Origin: Alphaproteobacteria bacterium
Lineage (GTDB): Bacteria > Pseudomonadota > Alphaproteobacteria > Rhodobacterales > Rhodobacteraceae
NCBI GenBank assembly: GCA_030424705.1
Contig: JAUHWJ010000067.1
Span: 1 to 7,942 of the forward strand
Length of the DNA stretch: 7,942 bases
Reading direction: 5' to 3'
Positions 1 to 6,384 of this stretch are shown here, in pieces (within the stretch, counting starts at the first letter, position 1; the number at the start of each line of letters is the position of its first letter). A model generated the notes under the pieces. The model made no database searches and was not told the origin of the DNA. It was given only the letters and a program-made list of their open reading frames with translations. The translations under genes were made by a program, and so were the position numbers.

Positions 1-156
1 CAGCACCCCGCCCGCGAGTCCGGCGGCGAGCGCGAGGACGACGAGCCCGAACGCGTCCAGCCCCTTCCGCACGCCGAGCATCGCGCCCGAGAGCCCGAAG
101 ACGAAGGTTCCGGCGAGATCGAGCCAGAGCGAGAGGCCGAGGGGAAGCTCCGGCAT
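1..156 (-). CDS. UPF0126/TRIC-type membrane protein, N-terminal part (cut by window edge)
   Basis: Only the first 52 residues are present; the rest lies beyond base 1. Translation of the reverse strand from the ATG at 156 gives a hydrophobic start, MPELPLGLSLWLDLAG, then FVFGLSGAMLGVRKGLDAFG and a Gly/Ala-rich membrane stretch ending AGLAGGVL. The pattern FGLSGA..GVRKGLD.FG is characteristic of the UPF0126 (YadS/YicG) family. Its members are inner-membrane proteins built from two repeats of three helices, and they are related to trimeric intracellular cation (TRIC) channels. The visible part would hold the first helix and most of the second. The start lies 7 nt after the stop of the CinA-like gene, with a GAGGG-like ribosome site across that stop, so the two genes probably share a leftward transcript. 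Family assignment is from recognised motifs; the ion transported is unknown. Confidence 0.75.
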   Translation of the reverse strand, partial: MPELPLGLSLWLDLAGTFVFGLSGAMLGVRKGLDAFGLVVLALAAGLAGGVL

Positions 157-163
157 CGCGCCC

Positions 164-925
164 TCAGCCCGGCGGGGTTTCGGCGATGTCGGAGACGCCG
201 AGCGCGGCGAGCATGGCGCGAAGCTCCGCCGCCGCCGCCTCCAGCGCCGCCCGGTCTTGGCCACGCGCCACGAGCGTCGAGCCGGCGCCGCCGCGATAGA
301 AGGGATAGGAGCCGAAGGAGAGCGCGGGGTGCCGCGCCGCGAGCGCGCCGAGCGGCGCCGCAAGCTCCCCCTCCGGCGCCGCGACGCGGAACGCCCAGGA
401 AAGGAGCGGCGCGCCGCCTTTCAGCACCGGGCGCAATCCCTCCAGCATCGCCTGGAAGACGGCGGGGACGCCCGCCATCACATGCACGTTGCCGATGGTG
501 AAGCCCGGCGCCTGGCTGACCGGATTGAGGATCAGCGTCGCGCCCTCGGGGATCCGCGCCATGCGGAGCCGCGCCTCGTTCAGCTCCCCGGCGGCGTAAT
601 AGGCTTCGAGGATCGCGCGCGCATCCTCCCGCACGCCGATGGGGGCGCCGAAGGCCGCAGCGACCGCATCCGCAGTGATGTCGTCATGCGTCGGCCCGAT
701 CCCGCCGGAGGTGAAGAGATGGTCGACCTGGGCGCGGAGCGCGTTCACCGCCTCCACGATCGCCTCCCGGTCGTCCGCCACGACGCGGATTTCGCGGAGG
801 TCGATCCCGATCTCCGTCAGCGTCTTCGCCAGATGCCAGGCGTTCCCCTCCCGCGTCCGCCCCGAAAGCACCTCGTCTCCGATGACGAGCGCGGCGGCCG
901 TCGGGCGGGTTTCGGGGTCTGCCAT
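164..925 (-). CDS. CinA N-terminal-like / molybdopterin-binding (MoaB/Mog fold) protein
   Basis: This is a 253-residue protein of the COG1058 type. It is the stand-alone N-terminal domain of competence/damage-inducible CinA, without the C-terminal nicotinamide-nucleotide amidase domain of full-length CinA. The MoCF-type domain spans about residues 10-170. It opens with AALVIGDEVLSGRTREGN (11-28) and carries the signature TSGGIGPTHDDITADAV (72-88), the anion/nucleotide-binding loop of the MoaB/Mog fold. Residues 175-250 resemble the small C-terminal domain seen in short alphaproteobacterial versions. The open frame extends far upstream. The ATG at 925 was chosen because homology begins there and GGAGAGGAG lies just before it on the minus strand; the upstream part is out-of-frame shadow over map. 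The biochemical role of these short forms is not settled; a role in cofactor or nucleotide metabolism is inferred from the fold. Confidence 0.85.
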   Translation of the reverse strand: MADPETRPTAAALVIGDEVLSGRTREGNAWHLAKTLTEIGIDLREIRVVADDREAIVEAVNALRAQVDHLFTSGGIGPTHDDITADAVAAAFGAPIGVREDARAILEAYYAAGELNEARLRMARIPEGATLILNPVSQAPGFTIGNVHVMAGVPAVFQAMLEGLRPVLKGGAPLLSWAFRVAAPEGELAAPLGALAARHPALSFGSYPFYRGGAGSTLVARGQDRAALEAAAAELRAMLAALGVSDIAETPPG

Positions 926-953
926 GCTATGCGCTCCTCTCCGGGGACGCGGC

Positions 954-983
954 ATATAACCCGCCAGACGGGAAAGGCGACAG
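954..983 (-). promoter_or_regulatory. Possible sigma70-type promoter for the CinA-like gene
   Basis: Read on the minus strand, CTGTCG (978-983) and TTATAT (954-959) are separated by 18 nt. This would start transcription roughly 20 nt before the ATG at 925. The -10 is an AT-rich island in an otherwise GC-rich gap, which is the main reason to list it. The -35 match is weak. Prediction by eye only. Confidence 0.3.
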
Positions 984-991
984 GCGCCGTC

Positions 992-1020
992 TTGCGCCGC
1001 GGCCCCTGAAGGCCGATGAT
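992..1020 (+). promoter_or_regulatory. Possible sigma70-type promoter for map
   Basis: TTGCGC (992-997) and GATGAT (1015-1020) are spaced by 17 nt. The implied start is about 20 nt before the GTG of map, leaving room for AGGGA (1035-1039) as ribosome site. It would lie back to back with the putative leftward promoter. Both hexamers are imperfect, so this is a weak candidate. Confidence 0.25.
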
Positions 1021-1045
1021 AAGAAGGAACGGCTAGGGACGGGAC

Positions 1046-1858
1046 GTGGAGCGGACAGCGGCAGACAGGACCCCGGAGGGGATCAAGATCCACCATCCGG
1101 GGGATTTCGCCGGCATGCGCGCGGCAGGCCGGCTCGCCGCCGAAGTGCTCGACATGATCGGCGACCATGTCGCTCCAGGCGTCCTCACCGAGGAGCTGGA
1201 CCGGCTGATCCACGACTACATCCTTGCCGCTGGTGCGGTGCCCGCCACGGTCGGCTATCGCGGCTACGAGAAAGCCTCCTGCATCTCGATCAACCATGTC
1301 GTCTGCCACGGCATCCCCGGCGCGCGGGCGCTGAAGCCGGGGGACATTCTCAACATCGACGTGACCGTGATCCTTGACGGCTGGTTCGGCGACACGAGCC
1401 GCATGTATGTCGCCGGAACGCCGAACCGGAAGGCGGAGCGGCTGATCGACATCACGCACGAGGCGCTTATGCGCGGCATCGCCGCCGTCCGGCCCGGTGC
1501 GACCTTCGGCGATATCGGCGCCGCGATCCAGCGCTATGCGGAGGGGGAGCGCTGCGGCGTCGTGCGGGATTTCTGCGGCCACGGGCTCGGCCGCGTCTTC
1601 CACGACGCGCCGAACGTCCTGCATTTCGGGCGCCCGGGCTCCGGCCCCGTGCTTCGGCCCGGCATGTTCTTCACCATCGAGCCGATGATCAACCTCGGCC
1701 GGCCGGAGACGAAGGTGCTCTCGGACGGATGGACGGCCGTGACGCGGGACAAGTCCCTCTCCGCCCAGTTCGAACATTCCGTGGGCGTTACCGATGAAGG
1801 CGTGGAGATCTTCACGCTTTCGCCTGCAGGGCGATTCCACCCGACCTGGAGCCGCTGA
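1046..1858 (+). CDS. map: Methionine aminopeptidase, type I
   Basis: The 270-residue cytosolic metalloenzyme removes the initiator methionine from nascent proteins when the second residue is small. All five metal ligands of the family are present: D105 (NIDVTV), D116 (FGDTS), H179 (CGHGLG), E212 (TIEPM) and E243 (QFEHS). Their spacings match those of the E. coli enzyme (D97, D108, H171, E204, E235), and the catalytic histidines correspond to H88 (CHGIP) and H186 (FHDAP). Length is normal for type Ia, with no N-terminal zinc-finger extension. The GTG at 1046 is taken as the start because an in-frame TAG lies at 1034-1036 and AGGGA sits 6 nt upstream of the GTG. The next in-frame ATG (residue 24) would cut into the conserved fold. 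It is divergent from the CinA-like gene, and 131 nt separate it from the transporter operon, so it is probably a separate transcript. Confidence 0.96.
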   Translation: MERTAADRTPEGIKIHHPGDFAGMRAAGRLAAEVLDMIGDHVAPGVLTEELDRLIHDYILAAGAVPATVGYRGYEKASCISINHVVCHGIPGARALKPGDILNIDVTVILDGWFGDTSRMYVAGTPNRKAERLIDITHEALMRGIAAVRPGATFGDIGAAIQRYAEGERCGVVRDFCGHGLGRVFHDAPNVLHFGRPGSGPVLRPGMFFTIEPMINLGRPETKVLSDGWTAVTRDKSLSAQFEHSVGVTDEGVEIFTLSPAGRFHPTWSR

Positions 1859-1894
1859 ACGCCCGAATTCGGCCCGTTTCGCGCCCCATCCCGC

Positions 1895-1923
1895 TTGAAT
1901 CCGGCAGGGAAAGCCCTTCATAT
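1895..1923 (+). promoter_or_regulatory. Candidate promoter of the transporter operon
   Basis: TTGAAT (1895-1900) and TCATAT (1918-1923) are separated by 17 nt in the gap between map and the binding-protein gene. The -35 is good and the -10 mediocre. Transcription from here would give a leader of about 60 nt that contains the hairpin at 1936-1953. Seen by eye; no known regulator site was recognised nearby. Confidence 0.35.
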
Positions 1924-1935
1924 CGGCGTCAGGCG

Positions 1936-1953
1936 CGCAGGCGGGGGCCTGCG
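1936..1953 (+). other. Perfect 7-bp hairpin in the leader of the binding-protein gene
   Basis: CGCAGGC and GCCTGCG flank a GGGG loop, giving a perfect 7-bp stem of mostly G-C pairs. It lies 78 nt after the map stop and 36 nt before the binding-protein ATG. No T-run follows it, so it is not a standard rho-independent terminator. It could be a 3' end structure for map or a leader structure of the transporter mRNA. Confidence 0.45.
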
Positions 1954-1989
1954 GCTTCAATGACGATTACCTCAACGGGAGAGGACAAG

Positions 1990-3174
1990 ATGAAAAAGAC
2001 CCTGATCGCCGCCGCCGCGGCGAGCCTAGCGCTCGCCGGCGCGGCTTCCGCGCAGGAAGTGAAGATCGGCGTGATCCTCGGCTTTACCGGCCCGCTCGAA
2101 TCCATCACGCCGGACATGGCCGCAGGCGCCGAGCTGGCGATGAAGGAAGTCTCCGAGGCCGGCGGCATCCTCGGCGGCACGATCGTGACGCCGGTGCGCG
2201 GCGACTCGACCTGCATCGACGCCGCCGCCGCGACCGCAGCGGCCGAGCGGCTCATCACCTCCGAGGGCGTCGCCGCCATCATGGGCGCGGATTGCTCGGG
2301 CGTGACCACGGCGATCCTCCAGAACGTCGCCATGGCCAACGGCGTCGTGATGATCTCCCCCTCCGCGACATCGCCCGCACTCTCCACCATCGAGGACAAC
2401 GGGCTCTTCTTCCGCACCGCCCCCTCCGACGCGCGGCAGGGCGTGATCGTGACGGAGATCCTGCGCGGCAAGGGCGTGAACGAGATCGCGATCTCCTACA
2501 CGAACAACGACTACGGCAAGGGCCTCGCGGATTCGATCGAGACCAACTTCAAGGCGGCGGGCGGCAAGGTCACGCTGAACGCCCCGCATGAGGACGGCAA
2601 GGCGGACTACTCCGCCGAGATCGGCGCGCTCGCCTCCGCAGGCGGCGAAGTTCTCGTCGTCGCCGGTTATCTCGACCAGGGCGGCAAGGGCATCATCCAG
2701 GCTGCGCTCGACTCCGGCGCCTTCGACACGTTCTACCTGCCGGACGGCATGGTGGGGGACAGCCTGCCCGCCGCCATCGGCGCGGACCTGAACGGCTCCT
2801 ACGGCGCGCTGCCGGGGACAGACAGCGAGGGCGCGGCGCTCTTCGCCGAGATGGCGGAGAAGGCGGGCTTCAAGGTCGGCGCCTTCTCGCCCGAGAGCTA
2901 TGACGCCGCGGCGCTCCTGATGCTGGCGATGGAGAAGGCGAAGTCCACCAACTCCGCCGATTTCGCCAAGGAAGTCATGGGCATCGCCAACGCGCCGGGC
3001 GAGCAGATCCTCCCCGGCCAGCTGAAGAAGGCGATCGACATCATCCGCGCGGGCGGCGAGGTCGACTATGTCGGCGCCTCCGCCGTCGAACTGATCGAGC
3101 CGGGCGAGAGCGCGGGCAACTACCGCGAGATCGCCATCCAGGACGGCGCGATCACGACGGTCGGCTTCCGCTGA
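1990..3174 (+). CDS. livJ: Periplasmic substrate-binding protein of a Liv/HAAT-type ABC importer
   Basis: This 394-residue protein of the Leu/Ile/Val-binding family (Peripla_BP_6, type I fold) captures ligand in the periplasm and delivers it to LivH/LivM. A Sec signal peptide is clear: MKK, an Ala/Leu-rich core, and ASA|QE with cleavage after residue 21. The mature protein starts with the family pattern VKIGVILGFTGPLE. Cys75 and Cys102 occupy the places of the conserved disulfide of E. coli LivJ. ISPSATSP (123-130) is the usual ligand-pocket loop, and NDYGKG (173-178) the hinge-region motif. The start is the ATG at 1990 because GGGAGAGGA (1977-1985) precedes it and the signal peptide begins there; an in-frame ATG at 1960 would add ten charged or polar residues before the signal. 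It is the first gene of the operon and is followed by a strong hairpin. The ligand is not identifiable; the symbol denotes family only. Confidence 0.92.
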   Translation: MKKTLIAAAAASLALAGAASAQEVKIGVILGFTGPLESITPDMAAGAELAMKEVSEAGGILGGTIVTPVRGDSTCIDAAAATAAAERLITSEGVAAIMGADCSGVTTAILQNVAMANGVVMISPSATSPALSTIEDNGLFFRTAPSDARQGVIVTEILRGKGVNEIAISYTNNDYGKGLADSIETNFKAAGGKVTLNAPHEDGKADYSAEIGALASAGGEVLVVAGYLDQGGKGIIQAALDSGAFDTFYLPDGMVGDSLPAAIGADLNGSYGALPGTDSEGAALFAEMAEKAGFKVGAFSPESYDAAALLMLAMEKAKSTNSADFAKEVMGIANAPGEQILPGQLKKAIDIIRAGGEVDYVGASAVELIEPGESAGNYREIAIQDGAITTVGFR

Positions 3175-3191
3175 TCGTCTGAAATCGACGC

Positions 3192-3225
3192 ATGGGCGGC
3201 CCGGCTTCGCGCCGGGCCGCGCCAT
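3192..3225 (+). other. Strong intercistronic hairpin between binding-protein gene and livG
   Basis: GCGGCCCGGC (3196-3205) and GCCGGGCCGC (3211-3220) form a perfect 10-bp stem around the loop TTCGC. ATGG and CCAT extend it by four pairs across one bulged G (3221). No T-tract follows, so a full rho-independent stop is unlikely. Such structures after binding-protein genes commonly protect the upstream message from 3' exonucleases or reduce read-through, giving more binding protein than membrane parts. The base of the stem ends 1 nt before the GGGGG (3227-3231) that probably serves as the livG ribosome site. Confidence 0.75.
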
Positions 3226-3238
3226 TGGGGGCGCGCCG

Positions 3239-4021
3239 ATGATCCGCGTAGAGAATGTCCACAAGCATTTCGGAGGCGTGCGCGCGGTGAATGGCGCGAC
3301 GCTCGAAATCGCGCAGGGCTCCATCACCGGGCTGATCGGCCCGAACGGAGCCGGCAAGACGACGCTTTTCAACTGCATCGCCGGCGCCTTCCCGCCGACC
3401 TCGGGCCGCGTCTGGCTCGGGGAGGAGGAGGTCACCGGCCTCACCCCGCACGAGCTCTTCGCGAAGGGGCTGCTCCGCACTTTCCAGATCGCGCACGAAT
3501 TCTCCTCCCTCACCGTCCGTGACAACCTGATGATGGTCCCGCCCGACCAGTCCGGCGAGCGGCTGTGGGATGCCTGGTTCTCCCCCCGCAAGGTCCGCGC
3601 GGAGGAAGCGGCGATCCGCCGGAAGGCGGACGAGGTGATCGAGTTCCTCAACATCTCCCATGTGGCGGATGAGCTGGCCGGCAACCTCTCCGGCGGGCAG
3701 AAGAAGCTGTTGGAGCTTGGCCGCACGATGATGGTTGAGGCGAAGATCGTCTTTCTCGACGAGGTCGGCGCCGGCGTGAACCGCACGCTCCTCAACACCA
3801 TCGGAGACGCCATCATCCGCCTCAACAAGGAGCGCGGCTACACTTTCTGCATGATCGAGCACGACATGGACTTCATCGGCCGCCTCTGCGACCCGGTGAT
3901 CGTAATGGCGGAGGGAACGGTGCTGATGCAGGGAACCTCCGAAGAGGTGCTCTCCGACGAGCGGGTGATCGAGGCCTATCTCGGGCACGGCGTGAAGAAC
4001 AAGGCGGAGGTGGGCGGGTGA
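3239..4021 (+). CDS. livG: ABC transporter ATP-binding protein, LivG type
   Basis: This 260-residue cytoplasmic ATPase pairs with LivF to power the importer. Motifs occur in order: Walker A GPNGAGKTT (34-42), Q-loop Gln83 in TFQIAHEF, signature LSGGQ (150-154), Walker B IVFLDE (170-175) and switch His208 in IEHDMDF. The C-terminal EAYLGHG is typical of LivG. The segment after Walker B reads DEVGAGVN instead of the usual DEPxAGLN, so the common proline after the catalytic Glu175 is Val; catalytic residues remain. The ATG at 3239 has GGGGG 7 nt upstream and sits 64 nt after the binding-protein gene, beyond the hairpin. The stop overlaps the GTG of the next gene by 4 nt (GTGA). Base composition matches livF, livH and livM. 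Confidence 0.94.
   Translation: MIRVENVHKHFGGVRAVNGATLEIAQGSITGLIGPNGAGKTTLFNCIAGAFPPTSGRVWLGEEEVTGLTPHELFAKGLLRTFQIAHEFSSLTVRDNLMMVPPDQSGERLWDAWFSPRKVRAEEAAIRRKADEVIEFLNISHVADELAGNLSGGQKKLLELGRTMMVEAKIVFLDEVGAGVNRTLLNTIGDAIIRLNKERGYTFCMIEHDMDFIGRLCDPVIVMAEGTVLMQGTSEEVLSDERVIEAYLGHGVKNKAEVGG
4006..4011 (+). promoter_or_regulatory. Shine-Dalgarno GGAGGT inside the livG end
   Basis: A strong ribosome-binding site lies within the last codons of livG, 6 nt before the GTG at 4018. It supports GTG 4018 as a genuine start for the small gene that follows. It would serve equally well for a livF start fused at this position (spacing about 9 nt), which is relevant to the insertion model. Confidence 0.65.
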
Positions 4022-4647
4022 GGTTGCCGGATATCCGAATCCTCAGCCTCGGTCGGTTGATCGCGGTGCTTGCGCTCGTTTTCTCTGCTGTCCCCGCGAA
4101 AGCACAAGATGTGATCGGGACCTCAATTGTCGGCGGAAAGAAGATCGAGATTCTCTCGGACAACACATGGCGGTTTCAAGATCGGCTTGGCGAGTCTTGC
4201 TTCCTGGTTGGCGCGACTATGGAGTTCTGTGGCCAGAACGCGAATTGGCGGCCACTGGCAAACAAGGCCCCACAGATCACCGCCGCCTTCGAGCGTGAAA
4301 GCAAGGACTTTGCTTTCTTCATCGTCGAGCAGATCGGTCGTTCATCAGGCATGAATCTCGATGCGATAGGTCGCGCTATCGTCGAGAACGTTGCAAATGG
4401 AATGGGAGAGACTGCTGCGGAAGTACCAGTTTTTTTGAGTGAGGACGTTTCGATCTACGGAAAGGCTGCGCGTAGGGTTGCGCTTCAAGCGCGATTGGAT
4501 GGAGTGTTTTTCGTTCTAATCAATACTGCATGGCTTGAAGACGACCGCTCCGGCCAGATCTTCACCTACTCATACGGCGACCAAATTCGGCCGAGCGATA
4601 TCGCGCTTCACGAACAGGTCGTCGGCTCCGTGGTGTTTCGGGAGTGA
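4018..4647 (+). CDS. Unrecognised small secreted protein inserted between livG and livF
   Basis: I do not recognise this 209-residue protein. Residues 6-29 look like a Sec signal peptide: arginines, the core LIAVLALVFSAVP, then AKA|QD with likely cleavage after residue 29. The mature start has IVGGKKIEILSDNTWRF, similar in style to short beta-strand repeats of the form GKKvelLsDgTWry in other secreted proteins. Only two cysteines are present (C61, C71), possibly a disulfide. Residues 95-209 read as a compact alpha/beta domain with strands such as VFFVLINTAW; no transmembrane helix appears after the signal and no lipobox is seen. Start GTG overlaps the livG stop (GTGA) and its TGA shares one base with the livF ATG. 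GC is about 54% over 4081-4620 by hand count, with many A/T-ending codons (CTA, AAT, ACT, GGA), unlike its neighbours, suggesting acquisition from elsewhere. A role in transport is not implied. Confidence 0.8.
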   Translation: MRLPDIRILSLGRLIAVLALVFSAVPAKAQDVIGTSIVGGKKIEILSDNTWRFQDRLGESCFLVGATMEFCGQNANWRPLANKAPQITAAFERESKDFAFFIVEQIGRSSGMNLDAIGRAIVENVANGMGETAAEVPVFLSEDVSIYGKAARRVALQARLDGVFFVLINTAWLEDDRSGQIFTYSYGDQIRPSDIALHEQVVGSVVFRE

Positions 4648-5366
4648 TGTCTGACGTGACCGAACCCTTCCTCATCGGCGAAAAGATGGTCGGCGGCTAT
4701 GGCGGCTCCACCATCCTCAACGGCTGCACCATCGCGGTGAACCGGGGGGAGATCGCCGTCATCGTCGGGCCGAACGGCGCCGGAAAATCCACCGCGATGA
4801 AGGCCGTCTTCGGGATGCTTAACCTCCGCGAGGGCTCCGTCCGCCTCGGGGGCAAGGACATCACGCATCTCTCTCCGCAGGACCGGGTGCCGGAGGGCAT
4901 GGCCTTCGTCCCGCAGAACAACAACGTCTTTGCGGGCATGACTGTGCGCGAGAACCTCGAAATGGGCGCCTATCTCCGGCGTGAGGGCGTCGAGGAGACG
5001 ATGGAGCAGGTCTTCCATCTCTTCCCCATCCTGCGCGAGAAGGCGGGGCAGAACGCGGGCGAGCTTTCAGGCGGCCAGCGCCAGCAGGTCGCCGTCGGCC
5101 GAGCGCTGATGACCAAGCCCTCCGTCCTGATGCTGGACGAGCCGACCGCCGGTGTCTCCCCCATCGTGATGGACGAACTCTTCGACCGGATCATCGAGAT
5201 CCGCCGCACCGGCATCGCCATCCTGATGGTGGAGCAGAACGCGCGGCAGGCGCTGGAAATCGCGGACAAGGGCTATGTGCTGGTAACGGGCGAGAACCGC
5301 TTCACCGACACGGGGGCCGCGCTTCTGGCGAACCCCGAAGTCCGCCGCAGCTTCCTGGGGGGATGA
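4647..5366 (+). CDS. livF: ABC transporter ATP-binding protein, LivF type
   Basis: This 239-residue cytoplasmic ATPase is the partner of LivG. Motifs: Walker A GPNGAGKST (41-49), Q-loop Gln90 in FVPQNNNVF, signature LSGGQRQ (140-146), and Walker B VLMLDEPTAGVSP (160-172) with catalytic Glu165. The switch position is Gln197 in MVEQNARQAL; glutamine here is normal for LivF and not a defect. The end, NPEVRRSFLGG, is typical of the family. The ATG at 4647 shares its A with the preceding TGA. An in-frame GTG at 4644 and a GTG at 4656 are alternatives. GGGAG (4640-4644) is only 2 nt before the ATG, so initiation probably depends on re-initiation after the upstream gene, or uses GTG 4656 at a better spacing. 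The stop lies 4 nt before livH. Confidence 0.93.
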   Translation: MSDVTEPFLIGEKMVGGYGGSTILNGCTIAVNRGEIAVIVGPNGAGKSTAMKAVFGMLNLREGSVRLGGKDITHLSPQDRVPEGMAFVPQNNNVFAGMTVRENLEMGAYLRREGVEETMEQVFHLFPILREKAGQNAGELSGGQRQQVAVGRALMTKPSVLMLDEPTAGVSPIVMDELFDRIIEIRRTGIAILMVEQNARQALEIADKGYVLVTGENRFTDTGAALLANPEVRRSFLGG

Positions 5367-5370
5367 GCGC

Positions 5371-6384
5371 ATGACGGACATCCTCAACGCCTTCGTCGTC
5401 TTCGCGAATTTCGTGCTCGTGCCCGGCGCCGCCTATGGCGCGCAGCTCGCGCTTGGCGCGCTCGGGATCACGCTCGTCTACGGCGTGCTCCGCTTCTCCA
5501 ACTTCGCGCACGGGGACACGATGGCCTTCGGGGCCATGGTCACCGTCCTCGTCACCTGGTGGATGCAGGGCCACGGCGTGAGCCTCGGCCTTTTGCCGAC
5601 GGCCCTCCTCGCCCTCCCCTTCGGCATCGCCGCCACAGCGCTTTTCGTTCTGGCCACAGACCGCGTGGTCTATCGCTTCTACCGAAGGCAGCGCAGCGCG
5701 CCGGTGATCTTCGTCATCGTCTCGGTCGGCGTGATGTTCATCATGAACGGCGTCGTCCGCTTCATCATCGGGCCGGACGACCAGAACTTCGCCGATGGCG
5801 CCCGCTTCCTGATTTCGGCGGGGGACTTCCGGCGGCTCACCGGGCTTGAGGAAGGGCTGGCGATCAAGTCCACCGCGCTTCTCACCCTCGTCGTCGCGCT
5901 CGTCGTCATGGCCGCGCTCTTCTGGTTCCTGCAGAAGACGCGGATGGGCAAGGCGATGCGCGCCTATGCGGACAACGAGGATCTCGCCCTTCTCTCCGGC
6001 GTGAATCCGGACCGGGTGGTGATGGTGGCGTGGATCCTCGTCGCCGCGCTGGCGACCGTGGCGGGCGTCCTCTACGGGCTCGACAAGACGTTCAAGCCCT
6101 TCACCTATTTCCAGCTCCTCCTGCCGATGTTCGCCGCCGCCATCGTGGGCGGGATCGGCAACCCGGTCGGCGCCATTCTCGGCGGCTTCGTCATCGCCTA
6201 TTCCGAGGTGGCGGTGACCTACGCCTACAAGCGCTTCCTCGGGCACCTCCTGCCCGAAAGCCTCGCGCCGGAAAGTCTCGTCCAGCTGCTCGGGACGGAG
6301 TACAAGTTCGCCGTCTCCTTCATCATCCTCGTCGTCGTGCTCCTGATAAGGCCGACCGGCATCCTGAGGGGGAAGACGATATGA
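5371..6384 (+). CDS. livH: Branched-chain amino-acid-type ABC transporter permease, LivH type
   Basis: This 337-residue inner-membrane protein of the BPD_transp_2 family forms half of the transport path with LivM. Hydrophobic segments lie near residues 15-40, 52-66, 75-96, 111-134, 168-188, 214-236, 247-278 and 312-327. Family motifs are ALGITLVYGVLRFSNFAHGD (29-48), and the cytoplasmic ATPase-contact loop RMGKAMRAYADNEDLALLSG (191-210), followed by GGIGNPVGAILGG (260-272). It ends RPTGILRGKTI, as usual. ATG 5371 has GGGGGGA (5357-5363) about 7 nt upstream, formed by the end of livF. An ATG at 5363 reads only three codons to a stop, so 5371 is the start. Its stop overlaps the livM start (ATGA). 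Confidence 0.94.
   Translation: MTDILNAFVVFANFVLVPGAAYGAQLALGALGITLVYGVLRFSNFAHGDTMAFGAMVTVLVTWWMQGHGVSLGLLPTALLALPFGIAATALFVLATDRVVYRFYRRQRSAPVIFVIVSVGVMFIMNGVVRFIIGPDDQNFADGARFLISAGDFRRLTGLEEGLAIKSTALLTLVVALVVMAALFWFLQKTRMGKAMRAYADNEDLALLSGVNPDRVVMVAWILVAALATVAGVLYGLDKTFKPFTYFQLLLPMFAAAIVGGIGNPVGAILGGFVIAYSEVAVTYAYKRFLGHLLPESLAPESLVQLLGTEYKFAVSFIILVVVLLIRPTGILRGKTI

Noticed and set aside
257..1009. 250-codon plus-strand frame opposite the CinA-like gene
   Set aside because: It is Arg-rich with no motif and lies antisense to a recognised gene; treated as shadow.
926..1960. Upstream extension of the CinA-like frame over map
   Set aside because: The frame stays open by chance on the antisense of map. 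Family similarity starts at the ATG at 925, which has a good ribosome site.
1859..1989. Amino-acid-responsive leader peptide or riboswitch upstream of the transporter
   Set aside because: No short frame rich in Leu/Ile/Val codons and no recognisable riboswitch core was found; only one simple hairpin is visible.
2026..3828. 600-codon open frame on the minus strand across the binding-protein gene and livG
   Set aside because: It is antisense to two clear genes, crosses their boundary, has no recognisable domain and its product is low-complexity Arg/Asp/Ala/Gly-rich; long shadow frames are expected in GC-rich DNA.
5235..5250. Gln in place of the switch His in LivF as a possible defect
   Set aside because: Glutamine in VEQNA is standard for LivF proteins, so it is not unusual.
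6030..6380. Upstream extension of the livM frame inside livH
   Set aside because: The translated part is Arg/Pro-rich shadow of livH. LivM similarity begins at ATG 6381, which overlaps the livH stop in the usual ATGA manner.
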